A stretch of 64,000 nucleotides of DNA from Ischnura elegans. Lineage: Eukaryota > Arthropoda > Insecta > Odonata > Coenagrionidae. Positions 21,501-33,500 of this stretch are shown here, piece after piece (the first letter of the stretch is position 1; the number at the start of each line of letters is the position of its first letter). The translations under genes and the position numbers were made by a program. The stretch is from assembly GCF_921293095.1 (NCBI RefSeq), contig NC_060258.1, positions 7,330,607 through 7,394,606 on the forward strand. The letters run 5' to 3'. Below the pieces are notes generated by a model that ran no database searches, was not told where the DNA came from, and was given only the letters and a program-made list of their open reading frames with translations.

Positions 21501-24500
21501 AAGCTCTCTGTCATCACGGCACTGAGCAGTCATTTGTAATGTGATCATACAAACACATTTTTCACTTCCGTTTACCACAGAGTGGAAGGGGGATTAGGAA
21601 TTGAGAGTTAAACTGAGTACTTTTGAATTAGGTACAGTGAAACAGATTGATCGTGACATCATGATGTAGCTGCTAGCCAAATTCAACTACATAACTTGCA
21701 TTCCTTATGAGGGATTGATGTTTATAGGAATCAGATTCTAGCAGATTCGGATTTTGTGATGAAAGTGAAGAGGAATTTATAGTGTAGGCTAGGGATTCAA
21801 CCTTCTTTGCCAATTTTGAATGGGGTGTTTGACGTTTGCAATGCAAGTTGATTGCCAAAAGATATCAATTTTTAGTGATGTTTACTGATTTTTATTTAGT
21901 CTGACTGAATTTTCTGCTGCTGTTATTCATAGTCTTGAAACCATTCCACTTTTAATGAAATATTAAGATTTTGCTTATTCTTAGATTTTTATCTATTTTT
22001 TTTAGAAGTTAGTGCTCTTGGCCTTGTTCCCTTTTGGAAATTAATTTTAATGATCGGGGAAGTTCACAACTTAAGAAGCTTTTTATTCCGAAGATTTTCC
22101 CAATAAAGTTGTTTCTTCTTCATACTATGACTGTTATTAGATTATTTGAGAACGAATAAGAATTTTACTGGCTGAATCCTTTTGGTTTATTAAGTCAATC
22201 TGTTTTCTACAAAGAGGCCAGAATCATTCATCAGGAATAATTTATTTTCTACAGAGACCATGTAATTCAAGCTTTGTTCATGATCACTTTTTATTTGTAT
22301 ACCAATTGATTAAAATGGGTATCCATCGTTGTCCCTCTTTCCAATAGAGTGATCGGGTAACATACAAGTGCTCTCCTGTTAAAGAAGATCAGATTAGCGA
22401 TGGTGAAGAAGGATATGTACTCAATGATTGCTCTGATGGTGTCTCAAGCAAACTGGTACATCAAGACTCTTCTGATCAGGTAATGCTATAATGATCTTTA
22501 TTTTGTACTGTATCACCATCATCAGTAAGCAAAACTGAAATTGGTTTCTTACAGCCCTCAATTCCGGTCTAGCATCTGTTCATCTTTTTCAAATAGATGG
22601 CCTTCTTTTTTATGTTCTTAATAACGTGGCCCATGAAAAACATACAGCACTATTATTTTCCCTTCTTTCTGTCCACCTCTCCTTTTTGTCCGACTATTGT
22701 ATTTATAAGGCCATCACATCTAATGAGGTGGCCAATTAAGATAAGGTTTTTAGAAGACTTCCCTTTCCTCCCACTCTTCTTTTTACTTCCTTCTTTTGTT
22801 TTCATTTTTTTATCTTTGGTAATCTTCTAGAGCGACACATTTTGAAAGCTTCCAATCTTGACTTTTCTGCAGCTGTCCATTTTGAAACATGGCGACCATT
22901 TTTTACTATGCTCGAAATGTAGTATCAGATATACTGTTTCCTTATTTAGGTGTTAATACTCTCTATTGTAGGAGAGTCTTCTTTTTTCTAGTGTTCTCTG
23001 TGCCTGTGACATTACACTGACTATTTATTTCTCGCTTCATCATCACTGGTAACTAAGCTTCCTAAAGCATAATATATCAGTCTGTTTGTAAGAATACAGA
23101 TGTCCTTAAAATGACAAAAGGTATTGTAACCTTCATCAGTGGTGGAGTTTTATACACGCGGTCCCCGACTTTCTTACACAATGCGTTCCCGAAAACTTGT
23201 ACGAAAGTCGAATGTACGAAAGTCGAACCATTGACTTCCATACTAATTACGGGTTACGTTCCAAAAGAGCGGAATATACGTACTAAAACCTTTTTTTTCA
23301 CGGAATTCATTTCAATTGACTTAATTTTAATAATATGTTAATAAAACTCCTCAAATCATCTAATTTCTTTCAAAAATACGCAGAAATGCAAATAAAAGTT
23401 AAAAAAAACAAGAACTCGGTTGGCTATCGAGTGAAACTTCCTCTTGGCGTTTAAGTTGACATTCCACTTATTACGTCCACTATGAATAAAAGGACATATC
23501 AAGAAGCATTACAAAATGTATTTGTTGAACCCGCACTCTGGATACCTTTTAATTTTTACACCAAAATTCGATATTTGGCAGGTGACATTCGTGATCGCGT
23601 ATATTCCGCTTGTTATTCAAAAAAGACAAAAGACAAACGGAATTCGGGTGATATTTCGTGCAATATCGTTGATGAAGGTTTACATGAATTAAACAGCACT
23701 CAAACGAAAAAACACAATTAGAAAGAAGTTCTTACTAGTTTTATTGAAAGCTATTCGATGATGTCCAGTCAACTTCTTTTGAAAAATATCTTCAATGAAG
23801 GCTTTCTTCTTCTCTTGATAAAGGAGCCTATAGCAGGCAGTCTCTCTCCCAAAGAAATCATCTAGATTAGAGTCAATTACCAACAATTCCCTTCATTATA
23901 TACGTTCGTATTGTTCGCATATACTGCCGATACTGCCATTTGAAACAATTGAATGTTGGGATGCGCAATAAACATCGGGGGAATTTTAAAAAAATTACAG
24001 ACCAACGTCCGAAAGTCCGAATTTAGCGTACGAAAGTCGAGTAAAAGGTGTCAATTTTGAACGTACGAAAGTGCGAATTGTACGAAAGTCGAGTGTACGA
24101 AAGTCGAGGACCGCCTGTATTAAATTGTAGAAATTATCATTTGAAGTCTATAATTTTTCATTAATTAAGTGCATTTACTCCTGAAACAATTTGATATGCT
24201 TGAAAGCACAGTCTAAATTTTTTGTGCAAATAAGTTGTGAAGGATTCAGTGTTTTCCGGGCAAACTAATATTGTTGTGTGGAAATATACATCATACAAAC
24301 TTAATTAAGTCACTGAATGTAAAAATACCTCAAGAAAACACCAATTATTAATTTTACATGTAGAGAAAAAATCTTCATATTTACTCATTGAAGTTATGCA
24401 AATTTTGTCCTATTAGAAATTAATCCAAAGATTTCTCTTTTTCGTTAACTGAAAATGGGCGTCAGTTGTATCTCGTCTGAGTAAGTTTTTTTTGTCAAAA

Positions 24501-27500
24501 TCCTTGATGTCTCTAAACCAAATTATAAACCAAAATAAACTGAAATTATTTTCTGTTTGTGCCCCTTTTTATTTTCCGTGAATGAAAGCTATTACCTATG
24601 GCCTCTGGATTCTCATACATAGTGTTCCCATAATATGAGTTTCTGTTATAATATAAGATGATATCTGGAGAATTACACCTCCAAGAACTGTTGCCCAGAG
24701 GATAATGACGTGGATTTTTCAGGAATTTTGCAATGAAAATAAGAAGCATTAGGAGTATAGTTAAGTGGTAAGTTTAATAACAACTATAAACATAATCAAT
24801 TCCTGACATTAATTACCTTGCCGGATAGTATGAAGATATCCATTTGAAACTAACTTTTATTTTATGCGTGTGAATAATTCTAAAAGCACATCTATGTTTC
24901 TGTACCTCATTTGCTAATGATGATGATTGGGGATTTTGTTGCAGCCCAATACCTTAACTGCTTCCCAAGGTGAAAAGGTGGAAACTCAGAGTAGGGGAGA
25001 TATTGTGGCAGACCTGGACTTGACGCTGATTGGGGCAAAGAAGGAACTATCTCCGGAGGAGAATGCCCAGGTATGTACAGAATCCTTGTAATGGAATGTA
25101 ATTATTTGTTGCAGGAGGTAAAAATCTAAATGTTTGTCATTTTAAATCATAGGACATTCTACTTTTTACACAGATTCATAGGTAACCCATTTGATTCAAA
25201 GTAATTAATTATTCAAACAAGTTATCTTATCTTAATGTAAGCAGTTTTTTTCCTTCGTATGTTGTTCATTTGGTAGTAGTTTTCTTGCCTTATACATTAC
25301 TATATAAAATCCTGGGACCGATAAACTTAACCTTATTAGCCCTCCAGTGGGGACGTGGGGCACCTTGGTGGTCCAAAGTGTTTCATGTGTGTGCTGTTAT
25401 TAATGTGATGGCACAAAATACCTGTGATTTTCAGAAGTTACCCATCATTTAGGTGTCAAAAGTATCACATAGTTGCTTGCTAGCAACCGGCACATGCTTA
25501 GCATTCAAGCTCTAGCTTTACATGTAAACAAGCTTAACTTTTTTTTCTTCCGGTGAATAAGAAAGAGCTGTCTTCCTGCAATGTAGGAATGTGGATTTCC
25601 AGTGGTGCTGTTTATTGAAAGTACACCAACCCTCTTCAGTATTCCTGTTCTCTTTGCTACTCCGATGCACGAGTATTTATGGGCAGTGTAACCCATTCAA
25701 TTGAAAGTTACAGAGGTCTGAAACAAGTAGGTATTCTTGTCTCTAAAGCAGCTGTTTATTCCTTTTTATGTTGTACGTAATTGTTGTAGTGTACTTGTCT
25801 TATATGTTAGTATGTTAAACACTGGTATCATATCTCATGAAGATGTTTATTTGACGATATGAAATCCTAGGACTGATAAATAATAGCTCATTAAGAAAAC
25901 CACGTCTCAAACTTCAGTCAAACTTTTTAATGTTGTAGTCCATTTGGAGCTGACCACAAATAACCCACACACAGGGTTACATAACCAATGGTTTTAAAAA
26001 GAAGTGCAGTTAAACATTCACAGGTCTATTTTATTCTTATAGAGGAAGGAGCGGTATCCCAGTGTTAATGGTGTTTGGCTACTACCTTGAAGTCCTAGGT
26101 TTGACATTCGCATGTAGTGCTCTTTTTTCATAATTTTTTTCTACTTATCTGTGTGCAAAATTTTACTTACAAATTGGTTTGTATTGGGAATGTAAAAATT
26201 TTAATTTTAGTTTTAAAATAGTTAAGCATTTAAAGAAAAATCAAACAACAATAAAAATGGCATTGCAACATTGTATGAATTATTGATTTATTGTGGTTGT
26301 GCCTGCCTGCTGTTCATCTTTGTCTCCATTAATTTCACTGAAGAAATTAGTTTCATGTGTGGAAATATTTTTCTGAGATGCGGCAGCATCAGATTTTATC
26401 CCATTTTTTTCACATGGATGCCTAGTTTCAATTACATTATTTTTGTTTTTTCCTCTCCAAAGAAACCTTAATATATTTATGGCATTGCATGAATAAAATG
26501 ACATCAATTGCAGAGTTAACAAATCAAAGTTAACAGATAATATTACAAGGAAGGCATAACATATATGAAAGACTGTTCCTGAAAAGATAGGCTAGATTCC
26601 TGTATATGAAAGACTGGTAAAAGAAGTAGGCAGACATTTATTTTTTAACCCTTAACCAGTGACGTGCAATTCTTGTTACACTACCAGTGACGTGCGGTAT
26701 GGGAGACTGCAATAAATCAAAAATTCATAAAATGTTGCAATGCCATTTTTATCGTTTTGTTTGATTTTTTCTTTAAATGTGTAACTATTGTAAAACGTAC
26801 ATTAAAATTTTTACATTCCCAATACAACCCAAATTGTAAGTAAACATTGTTATTTGAAACAGGATCAAAAAACTCATGCCAAAAACACTTGAGTTAAAAT
26901 TATTATTGTGTTTTTTATTATTATGTGTCAATATTTTGCCAGATCTAAAAATAAGGCCTTTAATGTTAAAGTTGGAAGGCTAAGTAGTAAGTAGCCATGA
27001 AGTTTATCCTTCTTACTCCTTTTCTGAATGCATTATGCAGGCGATCAAATCAATTACTATTTTTTCCTATGACATCTAACAACAAGTAACAACAGCAAGT
27101 TACTTGATAACAGCAAGTTATTTGTTACGTTTTATGTTTTTAGGAAGTAGGTTTTTTGGTGCTCACAAATACTCAGAAGAAGTCCAGAACTTATGCCACT
27201 CCTGAGTTCAATCATTTGTCTTTCCAATGCACTTAATTCTTCGATTTTTTGGAGATTAATTGAGTGTAGCTAGTTTATGGCACTATGTACCATTAAGTTC
27301 TCATAGACTACAGTTACCAAGTTCTTGGTACTATGTCGTTATAAAGGCATCAACCTGAATGATAAATCAAAATATGAAAGTGACGAATGATTGTTAGCTG
27401 AGATAGAAATTACAAATTTTGTCAAAATATTTTCCTTAATGTTTACATACCTGGTTTCTAGAGATGGACACAAATATTAACAACTGAGCTCATTGGAAAA

Positions 27501-30500
27501 AATAAACTTAATGAACACACTGCCAAAGTTGAAGGGCAACTGGGGAAGACAAAGGTCAAACAATAGCTACCTCCTGAGAGAAAAACTACTTTGTATAAAT
27601 GGTGAAAGTGGCAGGGCCTACTCAGTTCATTTTCACTTCCTTTTCCATGGACCCTTTTCAGGTCTAAAAGATGTGGTTACATTGTTACCATATTCAAATG
27701 TAATCTGATATTTTCCTCAGCTCAACTATGAAGTTTAAAAGTATCATTTCTTCCAAGAAGTTACAGTAACAAATGAATGTCTAATCCTCATTAGAGTAAA
27801 GGCTTGTCAAGGTTGGACAATGTGCCTTCTCAGATTATTTTTATAAGTTGCACAACATTAATTAAGTAAAACGCGTTCATGAAATTTTTGTCAATAAAAA
27901 TCGAGAAAGTTAAGTTGTGTCGACATGTATCCAGTACTTTTATGTGTTCTATAAAGCAACGATCAAGTTATCCCAGCAAGGATGGGTAAGTTCTGAGAAT
28001 TCCTTAAATATTCTATTTCAAAAGTATATTTTTCTTATCGAGAGAAAAAAAACCTGTAGATAATTTCTTTTTAATTTTGGAACTTATTATGCACAAGATT
28101 CATGTCATAAATACTTACTTAGTATAGAGAAAGCAGTTACCACAAGCATTTCGTCATACTTGAAGGAGGACCCAACACAGACTACCAGAGTAGTGTAAAG
28201 GGATTTTTTTAACAACAAAGCAAGCAAAAAGCCATGAATTTTAAGTTTATGTTATAAATGTTTTGTGGAACCATATTTTTGTCGCAAAATTTTCTAAAAT
28301 CTTATGAAACATATGAGTTTAGGGAATTTTCAATATCCCTTAGGATATTTTTCAATTAGTTTTTAGAATCCTCATGACTATTGTAAACCTGCAAATTTTC
28401 ATAAGAGTGGGATGAAAAGTATGGCTGAGACAAATTATTTCCCTCTGGAGGTACAAGCCCCTGGAGACCACATTCATTAAAAACTGCAGTTTCACCCAAA
28501 TATCAAATGGTCGCAATAAAGCTGTAAGATAGCCAAGAAGTATTTTACAATGTTTTATTCCTACATGGAAGGATAAAAATTGCCATGTTTGGTCAAAATC
28601 CAAGTTGGTGGGGGTCATGCCTGGATGAACTGGCATGAAATGAGCCATATGGGAAAAAGAGGCTCCATGACATCAGTATAAACAATTTACGATGGACGAT
28701 TTGCAGTATTCCTTAGCAGTATTGTGTAGCAGCTTCGTTTGTTTTTTCATTGTGTAGCAGCTTTGTTTTTTTCCTTCCAGGCTCACAGCCCAAGTATCTT
28801 TATCCTTTTCATCAATGTTCAACCCATTTACAACCTTTTCTAATATTTCCATGTTTTCATGGCTAAAGCCCGTATGACACTTGCCAATTTATTGGCCAAT
28901 CCATTGGATATTGGATTGTGGACCCACTGACACACACCAATTTCTAGCCCAATCTCCGTTTCACAATATTGGGCACAATTTCTTGGCCAATCTAGATTTT
29001 AGAACGGGTTCTATTTTCTCGAGGCCAATCTCCAATCAGAACTCAGTCTTGTCGACTCCTAGTGGCCAAATCTAGAAGCTCGTTGCAAAGCATTTCACCT
29101 CGGAATTTTAATATCATATATAAAAACTTTAGAAGCATAGCAATCCATGGAATAGCTCAAATAATTAATATGTACTTTGAGAGAACATAAATTCACAAAC
29201 ATCAACTGTCTAAAGTGGGTAATTCGGAAATAACATTTCGTATATTTAATGAATAAAAACGTCGTGATTCTCCTCGATTGCGTCTATATTTTATTTAAAT
29301 TACAATTATTAAACTATTTTTCATGATTTGAGCGCTAAAGTTTCGGGTGAAAGTCCCAATTGATGACACAATCTCTGTTTATTCGATGAACATATTCCAG
29401 CCAAAACGAGCCGCTACGTTATCTTGGCTCACCTATGAGATCACAATATTTCCTATCTCTCATCATTCAAGGAACTCATCCGAATGAAATTTCGAGCAAT
29501 TCGAAAATATCTTTGCAGCCCCTCGAAATAGTTATTAAATTTACAATTATTATGCCACCTTCCATTCTGTAGCTCATTGGCAATCAATCTGCGTCTTGAG
29601 ATGCTCTTTTGTCATTTTGTGTTATGTGGCGTTCTCTAGTGGGGTATTAGAACACTATAACGGCCAATATTGGTGTAAATATTGGTACGTGTCATACGAT
29701 GCCTTAAGCCCAATATTTTAACCAATATTGCGCGCCGATATATTGGCCAATAAATTGGCAAGTGTCATACGGGCTTAAGGTGAGCTCATTTTCTATGCCA
29801 AAGTATAGTATTTGAAGCTGCTCTGCTAAGTATTCCCTATTCCATGTTGTCTTTTTCTTTAGACATCATTAGTTTCCAAGGTAGCTTATTATGTCAATTC
29901 GATTTATTCCTAGAATATTTGATAATTTACTGGATGTAGTGGAGATGAATGGGAGGCCAGACCTCATGACTGGTTTTCTTGTTTCTCTTTCTTGTTTAAT
30001 GTATTAAGGATTGACATGTTTTCATCATAGGGTTTCTTAAGAGCAGGATGGATGTCTCTTTTACTGTATCCATTCTGCCTAAACGATTGGTGAAGGTGTT
30101 TCAAATCACTGGGTAAGCTCTCTTCATTGGCTATGGTTAAGGTGGACTGAATTAAATTTTCAGCATCCCGTTGGATGGGATGGTGATGACTCCGCCCATT
30201 CAAATAGATATTAATATGAGTGGGCTTTTGGTTGTCCAGGCATCTGCTATCTTCTTGATGTATTAGAATTTCAGGGAACGGCAGACATCCATTTTTCTTC
30301 TGCTCCATAGTGGACTTGATTTTGTGGCTTTTTCTATTAATTTTCTTGAGGTTTACCTTCTGCCCATGTGGCCAAACAATGAATGTGTCATTCATGTAGC
30401 AGTTTCAGTATTTAGGCTGTTATGAGTTACTGGGTAGAGTTTTCTCCTCAAAATCCTCCATTAAAAATGTGCCATGGCTGCATCGATGTTTGGACTTAAT

Positions 30501-33500
30501 CCAATGTGGATGCCTTCCATCTGCTCAAAGAACTTTCTATCTTTCATGAAGTATGTTGTTATCCTCTCAAGAAGAAATAGTTCTACTATATTGATTTGGA
30601 AGGGTATACTCGGGAGCTGAAGCATGTCTCTAAAGGGAAATCCTTTGTAGAGATAGGTACAGAGTTTCAAAGCTCATCATGATGTCACTTTTGTTGACCA
30701 TGCAGATGAATTGTTGGTCCATCACTCAATGCCCTGAGGACTATGGCAGAGCTAGCCATTGAAACGTTGACTCTGGCTGAACAGCTCACCTGATGACAAG
30801 GCCGTAGCCAGAAAATATTTTCGGGGGGTTTATGGAATAGTAGACAAAAATAAAATATACATATTTATTATAAACCCTTAAAGGAAAATATAAAAATATT
30901 ATTATAAAATTGAATTTAGCCTCCTAGTTTTTTTTGCAGCGACCAAATGAATTAACTCCTTGGTATCGTTGTCAATTCTGGGGTCCCTCAGGAGGTCCAT
31001 AAGTCATTCACCTTTCTTCTAATTCACAGCACTATTATTTCACACGCTGCACTACAACTACGCACACTGCATCTACAAATTTGCTTAGATAATTATTGAC
31101 TTGAGTCGCATTGGACTACTAGATATCCCTGCGCAGCTATACAAAGCCAAAGTCGGTTAGGCAGTTCATAGATCAGTATTGTTAGTTTTTTGACCTCCGA
31201 GGGTCACTATGGGGGTCAAAGGTCATAGAGTTAAACGTCGGACCTTCATGACAACCAACGTGTCAAACCATAGGTTTTGAAGGGTGCCAAAGTCGGTTAG
31301 GCAGTTCATAGATCCGTGTTGTTGGTTTTTTGACCTCCGAGGGTCACAATGGGGGTCAAAGGTCATAGAGTTGAACTTCGGGCCATCATGACAGCCAACG
31401 TGTCAAACCATAGGTTTTGAAGGGTGCCAAAGTCGGTTAGGCAGTTCATAGATCCGTGTTGTTGGTTTTTTGGCCTCCGAGGGTCACAATGGGGATCAAA
31501 GGTCATAGAGTTAAACTTTGGGCCATCATGACAACCAAAAAGTGGAACCATGGGTTTTAAAGGGTGCCCAAGTCAGTTTTGCAGTTCATAGTTCCGCATA
31601 ACAGATTTTTTTGATCTCCGAAATTCATAATGGGGATCAAAGGTCATAAAGAAAATATGCAATGCGCTTACCCCCCTTCCTTCCAAAAATTTTCCATTTC
31701 CTCGCAGTGCTTTCCGGCAGGCTTCCCATGCCATCTTAGCTTCATGCCGAAGTTGATCATTTATTTCTCTAAACATCATTTTGATTTGCAGCTCAAAGTG
31801 GAAGACAAAACTCCGTTTAAAAAGATATTGGCTATGTCCGAAACCATAAGGTAAAACGTAAAAGAAATGGATAAATCCAGCTTTTATTTTGATTGTATCA
31901 TGCGTTGTGATAAATATTTAACCATTAAAGAGAAATATCATTAAACGACAAAATTAATAGGATTATAAACTGAAATGTGAACATGTAGTATACATTGGGC
32001 TAGTCAACCATCCAATTGCAGAGATGGTTTTGATTGCCATGCTTTTCTTCTCGAAGCTGCAACATTACACTTTCTAGGGCTTCAAGTTTAGAATATTTAA
32101 ATTTTGTTATATCGCACACCTGGAATTGTCCAGTTCACGCTGCGCGGACAATAGTGCTCAGCGGCAAAAGCATCTTAATGGAAAGGCCAAGACATAGCAA
32201 TGAGACTGTTGGGTGTTATACCCAACCGATTTGCAAGTTTGAATGTGAAGTGAGGTCCTGATAAATTTGCAGACAGTAATGTTTGCAGGACGAGGGTCAG
32301 TCAGAAGGTTGCGGTCTTTACAGTCAAACTGGGACTTTTTCTTAACTACTTATTTAACATATCTTTAGGACTTTCATGGGAAAAACTCGCAACCCTTAAC
32401 TTGAGCGATACCAATGGAGGTCTAATACTTAAATGAAAAGCGGCATGAATGGGTTTTGCTATTTGCTTGTTGATCTTTAAAACCAATGGGATTTCAGCGT
32501 AGTTATAAAGAAAGTCCTATGTGGCGTTAGACCTCCATAAGACCTTCTTTGCAGAGAGATGTAGTGGAAAAATGTGGACACAGAGTCGGGAAAAAGGATG
32601 TCTAGGGAAATAAATAATCAAGAACGGCGTAAAACTAAGAGGGTAAGGGAGGCTTGTCGGAAAAGGCAGTGGATATGTGTACACCACTCACTTGGTCACC
32701 CTTCAAAACCTTTAGTTGGGGAAATTAGTTTTCCTATTATTTCAAAACATACATATATGACCTTTGACCCCCCCTTATGACCCTCGATGGTAAAAAAATC
32801 GACAATATGCAAACTGCTACGAACTGCCACACTGACTTGGGCACCCTTTAAAACCTATGGTTCCACGCTTTGGCTGTCATTATGGCCCGACGTTTAGCTC
32901 TATGACTTTTGGCCCCCATTGTGACCCCCGGAGGTCAAAAAACCAACAACACGGATCTATGAACTGCCTAACCGACTTTGGCACCCTTCAAAACCTATGG
33001 TTTGACACGTTGGCTGTCATGATGGCCCGAAGTTCATTCTATGACCTTTGACCCCTATTGTGACCCTCGGAGGGCAAAAAACCAACAATACGGATCTATG
33101 AACTGCCTATCCGACTTTGGCACCCTTCAAAACCTATGGTTTGACACGTTAGTTGCCACGATGGCCTGACGTTTAACACTATGACCTTTGACCCCCATTG
33201 TGACCCTCGTAGGTCAATTAGTGAATAATACGGGTATTTGGACAATACCAATGACTTGGGCACCCTATAAAACCCATAGATCGACACCTTTGTCGGTATG
33301 CTATTCTTTTTGCCACCCTTATGACCTTGACGGTGACCTTACTGGGTCAACGGTTGAATTTTCGTAAATAAAATTGTTATTTTCGGGTTTTTCGGGTCCG
33401 AAACCATAAGAATTGACACCTTGGTCAATGAAATTCAGACATTTTTCTATCTCGATTTTTTTAACATTGAAACCCCATAAGGCAAATTCAAATTTTTGGT

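Noticed and set aside
30745-30800. Hammerhead ribozyme of a Penelope-like element (GAAAC and CTGATGA motifs)
   Set aside because: The motifs occur in the wrong order and on the strand opposite to the element; CTGATGA is also part of the hAT-like target duplication. No foldable core was found.
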